Below are positions 16,476 through 25,990 of a DNA stretch of 64,000 nt, one piece after another. The notes under the pieces were generated by a model, which saw only the letters and a list, made by a program, of their open reading frames with translations, had not been told where the DNA came from and searched no databases. The stretch's first letter is position 1; each line of letters begins with the position of its first letter. Source of the stretch: Bacillota bacterium (GTDB lineage: Bacteria > Bacillota > Clostridia > DSM-8532); the NCBI GenBank assembly GCA_023415205.1, contig JAEZLR010000045.1, positions 62,001 through 126,000 on the forward strand, read 5' to 3'. The translations under genes and the position numbers were made by a program.

Positions 16476-18203
16476 TTGAACATCATCGAACACCACCGTG
16501 GTGAGAAAACGTTCGACAGCTACATAAAGTACGAGGTAGTAATAACAAAACATGGGTGGATGGTATTTCTCTTACTGCTTATTGAGGATATCCTGGCCCG
16601 CTTATACCTTGATTCCCAAAGGTTTATGCCCAATCTCCTTTTTATACAGGTTTTCCTTTTTGTACTCTTTTATGGGGTGAGCCTCTTAAAGCTGATCCAG
16701 GCAAAGCAGGAAGAAAATGCACCCAGGCCCCCCCTTATACTTGCCAAGGCCCTTGAAATTGTGGTCATCATTGCGTTTGTGAGCACCCTTTACCACAGCC
16801 CGCTTTTTTATTTTGTGGCGCTTCTGCCCATCACGTTTATCTGCTTGTCCCGAGGCTTTAAAAGGGCTGTGCCCTATATTCTCCTGGGCTTTCTTACTCA
16901 AACAGGATTACAAGTGGTCGTTGTTCTTTGGTTTAGTCGTGCCAACATCAGCCTTCTGATTAAGGCGATACCCCTCTATTTTATTATCATCGCAGCCCAG
17001 TATTTTTTATTCACCCTTTTCTGCTACATATGGGGCATGATCTACAATGAGTACCTAAGGAGCGAGGAAGAGAACAATATCCTTATTGATCGGCTGGGCG
17101 ACAAATATGTCCAGCTTGAGCAGGTTAAAAAAGAGATTCAAACCCATTATGATAAAATCCGTGAAACAAACAACCAATTGGAGGAGGCCAATTGCAAGCT
17201 AACCTCCAGTGTGGCTGAGTTCTACACCCTTCAGCAGATTTCCCAGGCCATTACCTCTATTTTTGACATGAATGAGCTCTTGAAGTTCGTCAATGACGTC
17301 ATTATCGGTGTTATGGGGGTGTACCATTCCACCATAGCACTGTGTTACGGGCCCAACAACAAGCTTAAGGTTCAGGTTTCCAGTATCTTTGATAAAAAAG
17401 ACCTGGCCATCGTTTCAGATTATATCAACAGTGATGTGCTTAAGCCCTCCACCGAGGAAGGGCGTTCAATGATTGATAATGCAGTGAATCCCGACGATTA
17501 TCCCTTTACAAAAGGCCGGAATATACAGTCCATGATCTGTGTCCCCCTGCTGGCCAAGGGTCATACCCTGGGTATTGTGCTCATTGAACACAGCATCAAG
17601 GATGCCTTTGACAACGATAATGTAAGACTCCTAGAAATCATCTCCCAGCAGGTGAGTATTGCCATTGAAAATGCCCGGTTGTATCAGCAGATGCATGATC
17701 TGGCCACCCTTGACGGATTAACCGGGGCTTATAATCGCCTTTATTTCCAGGATAAGCTTCAAGAGGAGTTTAAGAAAGCCCAGGAAAAGGGCTATGACCT
17801 TTCCTTTATCATGTTTGACATTGATCACTTTAAAAAATTCAACGACACCTATGGTCATCTCTTCGGGGATCAGGTGCTGAAATCCATATCGGCCTTTATC
17901 ACCAAAACCCTGAGAAAAGAAGATATCTACGCCCGGTATGGAGGCGAGGAATTTGTCATCCTGATGCCCCATACAACGCTGGAGCAGGCCAAGGAGAAGG
18001 CCGAGGACTTAAGGATGGGAATCTCCATGCTCACTGTAACAGACCGAGTGGTTTCAGCGTCAGTGACCATCAGCGTGGGTGTATCGGCTTTCCCTGATAC
18101 AGCGGGCAGACCTACAGACCTTATTAAGACCGCTGACGATGCCCTTTATGCGGCTAAAAACGGGGGAAGAAATCTGGTGCGGGTGGCTCAGTCCAGAGAG
18201 TAA
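16476..18203 (+). CDS. Membrane diguanylate cyclase with GAF-like and GGEEF domains
   Basis: Predicted to make cyclic di-GMP. About five or six hydrophobic segments occupy residues 25-195, followed by a coiled coil (200-245), a GAF-like sensor domain (about 250-405) and a GGDEF domain. The active-site signature is GGEEF at about 489-493. The inhibitory I-site RKED lies exactly five residues before it, so product feedback is expected. It starts at TTG 16476, six bases after GGAGG. It closes the glgA-nth-FtsA-like run and is convergent with the next gene, with only six bases between the stops and no visible terminator. Confidence 0.9.
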   Translation: MNIIEHHRGEKTFDSYIKYEVVITKHGWMVFLLLLIEDILARLYLDSQRFMPNLLFIQVFLFVLFYGVSLLKLIQAKQEENAPRPPLILAKALEIVVIIAFVSTLYHSPLFYFVALLPITFICLSRGFKRAVPYILLGFLTQTGLQVVVVLWFSRANISLLIKAIPLYFIIIAAQYFLFTLFCYIWGMIYNEYLRSEEENNILIDRLGDKYVQLEQVKKEIQTHYDKIRETNNQLEEANCKLTSSVAEFYTLQQISQAITSIFDMNELLKFVNDVIIGVMGVYHSTIALCYGPNNKLKVQVSSIFDKKDLAIVSDYINSDVLKPSTEEGRSMIDNAVNPDDYPFTKGRNIQSMICVPLLAKGHTLGIVLIEHSIKDAFDNDNVRLLEIISQQVSIAIENARLYQQMHDLATLDGLTGAYNRLYFQDKLQEEFKKAQEKGYDLSFIMFDIDHFKKFNDTYGHLFGDQVLKSISAFITKTLRKEDIYARYGGEEFVILMPHTTLEQAKEKAEDLRMGISMLTVTDRVVSASVTISVGVSAFPDTAGRPTDLIKTADDALYAAKNGGRNLVRVAQSRE

Positions 18204-18209
18204 AATCTT

Positions 18210-18911
18210 TTATTTAACTTTTACCGATTTCACCATATTGTTGAATAAGGTCTGAAAGGCCTCATTATAGTTGCTGTCATCCAAAAAGACACTTAAACGA
18301 TACATATAGGGTTTGTCGTCGAAAAATGCCTCCAGCCCTCTTATGGTACGCTCTTCGTTTGTGAAGGTGTAATCCCAAAGGACAATGGAAAGGGCATTTT
18401 CTTTTTCTCTTCTGGATGAAAAGGTCTGGTATTGAAGGGTGGAAGAGCTTTTTGAGGTCTCTAGGAATTCCTCCATTGTCGTGTTTAATACCCAAATTTG
18501 GACAAGGCCGGTAGCCGGAGGCTCCTTGACGGTAAAGTCCACGCTCTGAGTAATATCATTGCTCAGATAAGTGGGGCGACCGAGGGTCACCGCCTGGGGA
18601 TATTTGAATACTATGGCTTTGTTATCTGACCTAGGCAGTACCAGCTCATTTACCTTACTTGAAGCTTGAGTGCGGGTGGAATTTGATGAAAAAACAGGAG
18701 AGGAAAAGTCGTAAAGCTGACCCAGTGAAAAGCCCTGTGGGGTGAGAAAGCTAAATCGTTCTCCCAGAGTAAAAAGGTAACGCGGAGCTACTGATGGAAA
18801 AAGAAAGAGTAGGGTCAGAAGAATCAAAAGAGCCGCAAAGAGTGCTATCTTAAGCCTCCCGCGCCCGGTGAACCTGCGCCTTAACCTTAGCCCCAAGGTT
18901 ATTCCCCTCAT
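18210..18911 (-). CDS. Single-span membrane-anchored protein of unknown function
   Basis: Not recognised. The 233 residues start with a basic segment (RGITLGLRLRRRF), then one transmembrane helix (IALFAALLILLTLLFLF), then an extracytoplasmic domain of about 190 residues. That domain is rich in beta-type sequence, such as VQIWVLNTT and SIVLWDYTF, and ends MVKSVKVK. This fits a type II membrane protein with a PsbP/lipoprotein-like outer domain, but no family can be named. A further ATG eight codons upstream is in frame; GAGGAG lies nine bases before the ATG at 18911, which I prefer. It is downstream of cheW on the same strand but separated from it by a terminator. Confidence 0.6.
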   Translation of the reverse strand: MRGITLGLRLRRRFTGRGRLKIALFAALLILLTLLFLFPSVAPRYLFTLGERFSFLTPQGFSLGQLYDFSSPVFSSNSTRTQASSKVNELVLPRSDNKAIVFKYPQAVTLGRPTYLSNDITQSVDFTVKEPPATGLVQIWVLNTTMEEFLETSKSSSTLQYQTFSSRREKENALSIVLWDYTFTNEERTIRGLEAFFDDKPYMYRLSVFLDDSNYNEAFQTLFNNMVKSVKVK

Positions 18912-19020
18912 GTGGCCATTCTCCTCAGTGAGCATTTGCTCCGTAAGAGCCCAAGCCCACTCAAATTTGTCCCGTTAAAGGATATGCCTTTAAAGGGAGG
19001 TTTATTTCACTATACCCACC

Positions 19021-19056
19021 AATAAAAAAGAGCATCCCGCTTTAAGCGAAACGCTC
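19021..19056 (-). terminator. Intrinsic terminator of cheW
   Basis: On the minus strand an 11-13 bp stem with three G-T wobbles (GAGC outer arms at 19030-19033 and 19053-19056) is followed by a run of T residues (19029 down to 19023). Confidence 0.8.
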
Positions 19057-19076
19057 CTTCACTTTTCACATATTGT

Positions 19077-19553
19077 TTAGAGAACCTGTGACCCATGCTT
19101 TTCGACGATTTCCTTTACCTGTTCGGCTTCATCAGGGGTCAACACCTTTTCCAGGTTGAGCAGAAGGATGAGCTTCTCACCAAGCTTAGCAACGCCTGAC
19201 AGAAAACGCTTGTCAAAATTGGTTAAGGAGGGTGGTGTCTCAACAAACTCCTCGTCGGGCACACGGACAATCTCTGTAACGCTGTCCACGGTGAAGCCCA
19301 AAAGATATTCCCCCACTTTAATGATAATGATTTTCGTATTCTCATCATTTGCCTTATCAGGCATATTGAAGCGCTTCCTCAGGTTGAAAACCGTCAGTAC
19401 CTTGCCGCGAAGATTTAGGAGGCCTTCTATAAAGGGGGGAGTGTTGGGAACCTTAAAAATCTCCTGAGGCTTTAATATTTGATGGATCTGGGTGATTCCA
19501 ATGCCGAAGACTTCATCGCCCACCTGAAATTTAATAAGTTGCTGTACGCCCAT
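19077..19553 (-). CDS. cheW: CheW-like chemotaxis coupling protein
   Basis: A single CheW domain of 158 residues, the SH3-like adaptor that links chemoreceptors to CheA. Diagnostic segments are QLIKFQVGDEVFGIGITQI, VPNTPPFIEGLLNLRGKVL and DSVTEIVRVPDE. GGAGGT precedes the ATG. No cheA, receptor or flagellar gene is within the window, so it may be an orphan coupling protein. The 104-base gap to argJ holds a short palindrome, CCTGTTTAACAGG (19602-19614). The function is clear by family; the receptor partners are unknown. Confidence 0.93.
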   Translation of the reverse strand: MGVQQLIKFQVGDEVFGIGITQIHQILKPQEIFKVPNTPPFIEGLLNLRGKVLTVFNLRKRFNMPDKANDENTKIIIIKVGEYLLGFTVDSVTEIVRVPDEEFVETPPSLTNFDKRFLSGVAKLGEKLILLLNLEKVLTPDEAEQVKEIVEKHGSQVL

Positions 19554-19657
19554 GGGAATACCTCCATTTGTGTTCTCGTTATTTTTTACCCAGCTAAAGG
19601 CCCTGTTTAACAGGTACTATGAGGAAAATTTGAATCTTGCTCCCTCGACTTAGGGGG

Positions 19658-20854
19658 TTAGCTTCTGTAGGAACCATTGATCTTCACATAATCGAAGGAG
19701 AAATCACAGGTCCATATTCTGTCTTTTATATCTCCGTCTTTAAAATCCAGAGTGACCAGCACTTCTTCCTTTTTTAATATGTCAAGGGCTTTCTTTTCAT
19801 CAAAGGAAAGGGCAACCCCATTTTTACAGACCAACAGATCGCCCAGATAGATATCAACTTTATCAGGGTCAAATTCAGCCCCCGAATATCCGGCAGCGGT
19901 GAAAATCCTTCCCCAGTTGGCATCCTGGCCAAAGAATGCGGTTTTGACCAAGGGGGACTTGGCAATGGCATTTAAGATCAGATGGGAATCCTCCCTACTG
20001 CGTAAATGAATGGCACGTATTTCAATGAGCTTTGTGGCTCCCTCACCATCCTTGGCCAGCATTTTGGAAAGGCTTACGCAAACCCCCAAAAGGGCTTTGA
20101 CAAAGGTCTGGTATGCGGGTCCTTCTTCGGTAATAGGGGTGTTTTCAGCCATACCGTTGGCCAGAATCAGCACCTTGTCGCAAACGCTGGTATCGCCATC
20201 CACTGAAACCCGGTTAAAGGAAGAGTCAGCGACGGTTCTAAGGGCTTTATCCAGTAGTTCCTGTGAAATGGCTGCATCGGTGGTTAATACAGAAATCATG
20301 GTGGCCATGTTAGGATGGATCATGCCTGACCCCTTGGCCATGCCGCCAATGGTGATGGTTTTACCCTCCAGGGTGAGGGTGGTGGAGGCCTCCTTGGGGA
20401 AGGTATCGGTGGTCATGATAGCCCTCGAGGCTTGGTGGCCTCCTTCACTAGATAAAGCGTCATAGGCCATGGAGATACCCTGATTAATTTTCTTCATATC
20501 CAACCTAAATCCAATGACGCCTGTTGAGCCTAGCATGACCTCTTCAGGGTGACAGCCCACAAGGCCGGAAGTAAAAGTGGCCATGGCCAGGGCATCATCA
20601 TCGCCCTGGGGGCCTACGCAGGCGTTGGCACATCCGCTATTAATGACCACCGCTTTGGCGAGACCCCGCTGAATTTGATTTTTAGACCATTGAAGAGAAT
20701 GCCCCTTGACTTTATTGGTGGTAAATATACCGGCTGCCTGGGCTATGGTATCGGATACCACCATTGCCAGATCGTTTTGGCCATTCTTCTTTAATCCGCA
20801 AGCCACACCTGAGGCTCTAAAACCCATGGGTGCCGTAATGCCGTTTTTTGTCAT
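19658..20854 (-). CDS. argJ: Glutamate N-acetyltransferase / amino-acid acetyltransferase
   Basis: Transfers acetyl from N-acetylornithine to glutamate in the cyclic arginine pathway, and may also use acetyl-CoA. The 398-residue precursor contains the autocleavage region GSGMIHPNMATMISVLTTDA, cut between Ala and Thr in the family to give alpha and beta chains. The N-terminal GFRASGVACGLK and the C-terminal QDANWGRIFTAAGYSGA are also typical. GGAGGT precedes ATG at 20854. It is alone here: argB, argC and argD are not adjacent. Confidence 0.95.
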   Translation of the reverse strand: MTKNGITAPMGFRASGVACGLKKNGQNDLAMVVSDTIAQAAGIFTTNKVKGHSLQWSKNQIQRGLAKAVVINSGCANACVGPQGDDDALAMATFTSGLVGCHPEEVMLGSTGVIGFRLDMKKINQGISMAYDALSSEGGHQASRAIMTTDTFPKEASTTLTLEGKTITIGGMAKGSGMIHPNMATMISVLTTDAAISQELLDKALRTVADSSFNRVSVDGDTSVCDKVLILANGMAENTPITEEGPAYQTFVKALLGVCVSLSKMLAKDGEGATKLIEIRAIHLRSREDSHLILNAIAKSPLVKTAFFGQDANWGRIFTAAGYSGAEFDPDKVDIYLGDLLVCKNGVALSFDEKKALDILKKEEVLVTLDFKDGDIKDRIWTCDFSFDYVKINGSYRS

Positions 20855-20879
20855 TTTCTAGACCTCCGTAATCAATTAC

Positions 20880-20908
20880 ATTGTATCGTAAAGTGTCTTG
20901 TCAAGCAA
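20880..20908 (-). promoter_or_regulatory. argJ: Candidate promoter for argJ
   Basis: Minus-strand TTGCTT (20908-20903), a 17-base spacer and TACAAT (20885-20880) lie in the 62-base gap between the cellulase and argJ. No ARG-box was recognised. Confidence 0.45.
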
Positions 20909-20916
20909 CATAACTG

Positions 20917-22668
20917 TTACTTTTCAAACCTGATATTATCAAGGTACATCTGACCGGAATAATCACTTTCGACATCGGCCACAACAATAATGATGTCACG
21001 AAGAAGAGTGTCAGCTTCAAGTACCTTATTTCGAATCAAATCGTTCAAATCAAAGGATATCTCAAAATGATAGAGGTTATCATCGGTTTTGGTTAGTTGT
21101 CCGAGGGTCGAAAGCTCAATATCGTAAGTTTTCGTACACTGAGCCCAATAACCGAGCATAGGTGGCGCAAAGGCAAGATTGATGGACAGGTGGCCTTTAG
21201 TGGCACGGACAGGGTCAAGGTAAAAATCAAAGCAGAGTTTCTGGTTGTCATCACGCTGAGTATTGATATCGCGGAGAATGAGGCGCGGAGCGGAAGCCCA
21301 ATTGTCTGAAGGTTTTACATCGGGGTATGTGACTTCCCAGTTGAGGGCTTTAGAATTTCCGGCATTTTTAATGGTCAATGAATTTTTAACTCCGGATACG
21401 CCATCCCAGTTCCAACCCTGACGGGTTCCGTCCTCAAAATCATTTGGGAAGGCAGTTGTGCCGATGGGATCATGCTCAGGCTTTGGAACCTCAATCTTAG
21501 GGCGTTCTATGGGGTTGTACTCTATGCCCTTAATACGTGATCTGACATATTCACCTGAAAGGCTTAATTCCTTTATATCCCATACCTTGTCATCACCGGG
21601 ATCAAGATTGGTTGCCTCGGTTTGACCTGCCTCGAAAGGAATAAAGGCCGCTGAGGTTTCGTTTTTATTAGTCAAAGACCAGTTACACCAACTGATGTTA
21701 TTGCTGTCGAGAAAATCCAACCAAACATCAGCTTCGTCCAGATACGGACCGTTATTTCCGCTGGCTTCGCTGGTTCCCCATTCACTTGCGAATACTGCAA
21801 CACCATTTTCCAGGGCTAATATGGTATTGCTCATGACATTGGAGCGGTCAGAGCCGTCGGTTGCAGGCTCGTGGGTTCCGGTGTAAAAATGCACGGTGTA
21901 AGCGGTATTCTTATCGTTGATAGGATCAAGGGAGGCCAGGTCAGGGCGTTGACTCCAATTTGGGCTTCCTACAAGAATAAGATTTTGATTGCCTGAATCA
22001 CGCAGCATTTTTATGATAGGCTCGGCATAGGCCTTAACTTTTTTCCAGCCTGCCTCATTATTGGTTACGCCGGGCTCACTGGGGCAGGGCTCATTGCAGA
22101 GCTCATAAATAATATTTGCATTATTAGGGTACAGGCTTGAGATTTCCTTGAAGAAATCCATAGCCCCGCTGTATATTTCGGCATTCGGGTCTCCGGGTGT
22201 CAAAACATGCCAGTCTACAATAACGTACATATCCTTTGCAATAGCCAGATCAATACCTGTAATCACTCTTTTTTTAATTTCATCGGGGAAAGAGGCATAG
22301 CCGTCTTCACCGACATACATGGCAAGCCTGATGACATTGGAACCCCAGTCATCGGAAAGGGCTACAAAAGCATTGTCATTAAGAATTTCCGGAAACCATT
22401 GAAGCCCGTGGGTACTCATACCTCTCAATTGAATGGGATTCCCGGACTTATCGCAGATAACCATCTTCCCGTCTTTTTTAAGAATCTGCAGGGCACCGGC
22501 TTCTGAAGGCTTTTTTAACGAATTGGCATTTGAATTATCCGGATTATTATTTGTTCCGGGGGTCACAGAAGATTCTGCCGTTGCGGCAGGTATATTGTTG
22601 GAACCTGAACAGGAAACGAATGATAAAGCAAAAACAATACTTAAAAGAACCGCGAAAATTTTTTTCAT
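20917..22668 (-). CDS. Lipoprotein endoglucanase, GH5 with CBM17/28-type module
   Basis: Predicted extracellular, membrane-anchored endo-beta-1,4-glucanase. The signal peptide ends in a lipobox-like F-V-S-C with Cys20, followed by a Ser/Asn/Thr-rich linker (21-58). The GH5 barrel spans about 60-380, with acid/base Glu193 in YELCNEP and nucleophile Glu296 in FASEWGTS. After a Pro/Glu linker (PIERPKIEVPKPEHDP), the C-terminal module begins FPNDFEDGTRQGWNWDG and contains SINLAFAPPMLGYWAQ. These are features of the CBM17/28 group that binds amorphous cellulose. No dockerin is present, so it is cell-bound rather than cellulosomal. It stands alone, with AT-rich sequence upstream. Confidence 0.92.
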   Translation of the reverse strand: MKKIFAVLLSIVFALSFVSCSGSNNIPAATAESSVTPGTNNNPDNSNANSLKKPSEAGALQILKKDGKMVICDKSGNPIQLRGMSTHGLQWFPEILNDNAFVALSDDWGSNVIRLAMYVGEDGYASFPDEIKKRVITGIDLAIAKDMYVIVDWHVLTPGDPNAEIYSGAMDFFKEISSLYPNNANIIYELCNEPCPSEPGVTNNEAGWKKVKAYAEPIIKMLRDSGNQNLILVGSPNWSQRPDLASLDPINDKNTAYTVHFYTGTHEPATDGSDRSNVMSNTILALENGVAVFASEWGTSEASGNNGPYLDEADVWLDFLDSNNISWCNWSLTNKNETSAAFIPFEAGQTEATNLDPGDDKVWDIKELSLSGEYVRSRIKGIEYNPIERPKIEVPKPEHDPIGTTAFPNDFEDGTRQGWNWDGVSGVKNSLTIKNAGNSKALNWEVTYPDVKPSDNWASAPRLILRDINTQRDDNQKLCFDFYLDPVRATKGHLSINLAFAPPMLGYWAQCTKTYDIELSTLGQLTKTDDNLYHFEISFDLNDLIRNKVLEADTLLRDIIIVVADVESDYSGQMYLDNIRFEK

Positions 22669-22934
22669 GTAAGCTTCTCCTTTATATTCTCATACTTTTG
22701 TAATGAATGATTCAAAGGAATATCCAACCTAAAATTATGATTGAATCACAGTATTATATTATTATTATTATATAATAATTGCAAATTTTTCCGGTTAAAC
22801 TCTTTTTGGTAAAATACAAAGAAATCATGGTGGAATTTCAGTAGATTGGTGCAAAGAAATTTGCATTTATTCCTATCTAATGAGATAATTCTATAGAGAT
22901 AAAAGTCATAACAAAGTACCGGAGTTGAGAAAAC
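22669..22934. other. AT-rich divergent intergenic region between cellulase and yerC
   Basis: It contains a TAT/ATT-rich tract at about 22750-22780. A 9-bp inverted repeat, TGCAAATTT (22780-22788) with AAATTTGCA (22857-22865), is probably chance in such sequence. Both promoters must lie here but neither is clear. Confidence 0.4.
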
Positions 22935-23231
22935 GTGAATCATAAGCTTAAGGATGAACAAACCGATAGGCTGTTTGAGGCCATTTTAAAGCTTGAAAAC
23001 GTTGAAGAGTGCTATAATTTTTTCGAGGATTTAGGCACTATATCGGAAATCAAGGCCTTTGCCCAGCGCTTTGCCGTGGCACAAATGCTGACTGAAAAAA
23101 AGACCTACCGAGAAATACACGAAAAAACCGGTGCTAGTGAAGCCACTATAAGCAGGGTCAACAGAGCTTTGAACTACGGTGCGGATGGCTACCGCCTGGC
23201 GCTTACCCGCTTGGTCAAGAAGGAGTTGTAA
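22935..23231 (+). CDS. yerC: YerC/TrpR-like DNA-binding protein
   Basis: A 98-residue helical protein of the YerC/YecD family, related to the Trp repressor fold. The helix-turn-helix is visible in YREIHEKTGASEATISRVNRAL; the preceding ISEIKAFAQRFAVAQML is the family core. It starts at GTG 22935 with GGAG at 22921-22924. It lies two bases upstream of secA and carries secA's ribosome site (AAGGAG) in its own last codons, so the two are translationally coupled. The regulated genes are unknown; a role in its own operon is plausible but not shown. Confidence 0.88.
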   Translation: MNHKLKDEQTDRLFEAILKLENVEECYNFFEDLGTISEIKAFAQRFAVAQMLTEKKTYREIHEKTGASEATISRVNRALNYGADGYRLALTRLVKKEL

Positions 23232-23233
23232 GA

Positions 23234-25966
23234 ATGAATTTACTTGAAAAAATCTTTGGCAGCTATTCCGAGAAGGAATTAAAAAGAATCAATCCCCTGG
23301 TGGATAAAATTGAGAACCTTGAGCCTGAAATGAAAAAGCTGACCGATAGCCAGTTAAAGGGCAAGACCGAGGAATTCAAAGGTCGTTTAGCCCAGGGTGA
23401 AACCCTCGATGATATTTTACCCGAGGCTTATGCTGTGGTAAGAGAAGCCTCAGTGAGGGTTATTGGCGAGAGACATTTCCGAGTTCAGCTTATTGGTGGT
23501 ATCATCCTGCATCAGGGTCGTATCGCAGAGATGAAAACCGGTGAAGGTAAAACCCTCACGGCCACCTTACCCCTTTACCTTAACGCCCTGACCGGGGAAG
23601 GCGCCCATTTGGTCACCGTCAACGATTACCTTGCCAAATACCAGGCCGAGCTCATGGGAAAGATCTATAATTTCCTGGGTCTTTCGGTAGGGGTGATTGT
23701 TCATGATATGGACAATGAGAAGCGAAGAGAGGCCTATGCCTCCGATATCACCTATGGAACCAACAATGAGTTTGGATTTGATTATCTCCGTGACAATATG
23801 GTGGTCTATAAGGAAAACATGGTTCAACGAAGCCTTCATTATGCGATAGTGGACGAAGTGGACTCCATCCTTATTGACGAGGCCAGAACACCCTTAATTA
23901 TTTCGGGTCAAGGTGAAAAGTCCACAGACCTTTATCAGAAGGCAGATATCTTCGCCCGCAGGCTTACCAAGATTGTCTTTAAGGAAACCGACGACAAGCA
24001 GCACGCCGACGAGGTGGAAGCCGATTATATTGTAGATGAAAAGGCCCACACTGCCACCCTGACAAGTAGGGGTGTTGAGAAGGCGGAGAAATATTTCGGT
24101 ATAGAGAACCTTTCAGATGTTGAGAACATGACCCTATCCCACCACATCAATCAGGCGCTTAAAGCCCACGGCTTGATGAAGAATGATGTGGACTATGTGG
24201 TGAAGGATGGAGAGGTTATCATCGTCGATGAGTTCACCGGGCGCTTGATGTACGGGCGCCGTTATTCCGATGGCCTCCATCAGGCTATTGAAGCCAAGGA
24301 AGGCGTCAAGGTTGAGCATGAGAGCAAGACCCTGGCCACCATCACCTTCCAGAATTATTTCAGGATGTATAAGAAGCTCGCCGGTATGACAGGTACTGCT
24401 CTTACTGAGGAACAGGAGTTCCGCGCCATTTATAAGCTGGATGTCATACCCATTCCCACCAATCTTCCCGTTATCCGAAAGGATCTGGACGATGTGATCT
24501 ACCGTTCCAAAAGCGGGAAGTTCGCCGCTGTGGTACAGGATATCATTGAGAGCCATAAGAAGGGTCAGCCTGTTCTGGTGGGCACTATTTCCATTGAAAC
24601 CTCTGAAATGCTAAGTGGTATTCTTAAGAAGAACGGCATTAAGCACAATGTCCTCAATGCCAAGTACCACGAGAAGGAAGCCGAGATTATTGCCCAGGCT
24701 GGTAAATATGGAGCGGTAACCATTTCCACCAACATGGCCGGGCGCGGTACCGACATCAAGCTGGGGGGTAATCCAGAATTCCTAGCCAAGCAGGAAATGC
24801 GAAAGCAGGGGATGGAGGAGGATTTAATCATGGCCTCCATCAGCTATAATGAAACCACCGACGAAGAAATTCTGAAAGCCCGCAGAATCTTCAAGGAGCT
24901 TCATGGTCAATTCAAAATAGAGACGGATAAGGAGAAGGAACTGGTTATTGCCGCGGGTGGTTTGAAAATAATCGGTACAGAGCGCCACGAATCCCGGCGT
25001 ATAGATAACCAGCTCCGAGGTCGATCCGGACGCCAGGGCGACCCCGGTGAAACCCGCTTCTATATTGCTTTAGATGACGACCTGATGCGTCTTTTCGGAT
25101 CGGAACGCATGGAGCGAATGGTGGGTATGCTGGGCCTTGAAGAGGACCAGCCCATAGAAGCCAAAATGCTTTCTAACGCTATTGAAACTGCCCAGAAGAA
25201 GATTGAAGGCATTAACTTCCAAAGGCGTAAGAGTGTGCTTCAGTATGACGATGTCATGAACAAGCAGCGTGAGATCATCTATTCTGAGCGTGCCACCGTT
25301 TTAAACGGCGAGAGTGTCAGGGATAATATCCTCAAGATGGTGGATTCCATTGCCGACAGGGTTGTGGATCTCTATTGCAGTGAAAGCGATATTCCGGATA
25401 ACTGGGATCTGACCGGCATGTTCAAATATGCTGAAAGCGTATTGCTCCCCGCCGGTGCCATAAATAGTCAATCCATCGATTTGGAGACGATAACCGCCAA
25501 GGAGCTTAAAGAGCAGTTCAGGGAAAAGGCTCATGAGATCTATGCCGCCAAGGAGCAGGAATTTGGCGAGGAAATTATCCGGGAGCTTGAAAGACGTATC
25601 CTCCTTAAAACCGTTGATGAAAAGTGGATGGATCATATAGACGCCATGGATCAGCTCAAATACGGTATTGGCCTGAGAGCCTATGGCCAGAGAGATCCTG
25701 TTATTGAATACAAGCGGGAAGGCTTTGAAATGTTTGATGAGATGATCCGCAGTATTCAGGAAGATACGGTTAAGATGCTTCTTCATATTAGGAAGGAGAA
25801 TGTGGCGGTCAAGCGTGAGCAGGTGGCCAAGCCCGTTCAGGCCTCCCACGGTGAAACCGTGGTCAAGCAGCCCAAAAAGCGTGAAACCTCCAAGGTTGGA
25901 CGGAATGATCCCTGTCCCTGCGGAAGCGGAAAAAAGTACAAAAAATGCTGCGGGATCAATGAGTAG
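23234..25966 (+). CDS. secA: Preprotein translocase ATPase SecA
   Basis: The ATP-driven motor of the Sec translocon. The 910 residues include Walker A MKTGEGKTLTA (GEGKT 103-107) and the DEVD box at 207-210 (YAIVDEVDSILIDEARTPL). They also include the nucleotide-binding fold 2 segment STNMAGRGTDIKLGGNP, the QLRGRSGRQGDPG motif and the C-terminal zinc-binding SEC-C tail CPCGSGKKYKKCCG that contacts SecB or ribosomes. It follows yerC by two bases and precedes folC by 24. Confidence 0.97.
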   Translation: MNLLEKIFGSYSEKELKRINPLVDKIENLEPEMKKLTDSQLKGKTEEFKGRLAQGETLDDILPEAYAVVREASVRVIGERHFRVQLIGGIILHQGRIAEMKTGEGKTLTATLPLYLNALTGEGAHLVTVNDYLAKYQAELMGKIYNFLGLSVGVIVHDMDNEKRREAYASDITYGTNNEFGFDYLRDNMVVYKENMVQRSLHYAIVDEVDSILIDEARTPLIISGQGEKSTDLYQKADIFARRLTKIVFKETDDKQHADEVEADYIVDEKAHTATLTSRGVEKAEKYFGIENLSDVENMTLSHHINQALKAHGLMKNDVDYVVKDGEVIIVDEFTGRLMYGRRYSDGLHQAIEAKEGVKVEHESKTLATITFQNYFRMYKKLAGMTGTALTEEQEFRAIYKLDVIPIPTNLPVIRKDLDDVIYRSKSGKFAAVVQDIIESHKKGQPVLVGTISIETSEMLSGILKKNGIKHNVLNAKYHEKEAEIIAQAGKYGAVTISTNMAGRGTDIKLGGNPEFLAKQEMRKQGMEEDLIMASISYNETTDEEILKARRIFKELHGQFKIETDKEKELVIAAGGLKIIGTERHESRRIDNQLRGRSGRQGDPGETRFYIALDDDLMRLFGSERMERMVGMLGLEEDQPIEAKMLSNAIETAQKKIEGINFQRRKSVLQYDDVMNKQREIIYSERATVLNGESVRDNILKMVDSIADRVVDLYCSESDIPDNWDLTGMFKYAESVLLPAGAINSQSIDLETITAKELKEQFREKAHEIYAAKEQEFGEEIIRELERRILLKTVDEKWMDHIDAMDQLKYGIGLRAYGQRDPVIEYKREGFEMFDEMIRSIQEDTVKMLLHIRKENVAVKREQVAKPVQASHGETVVKQPKKRETSKVGRNDPCPCGSGKKYKKCCGINE

Positions 25967-25990
25967 TGGAAAGAGAGCTTAGTTAAAGCA

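Noticed and set aside
22780..22865. 9-bp inverted repeat TGCAAATTT / AAATTTGCA
   Set aside because: Arms are about 70 bases apart in very AT-rich DNA; likely chance.
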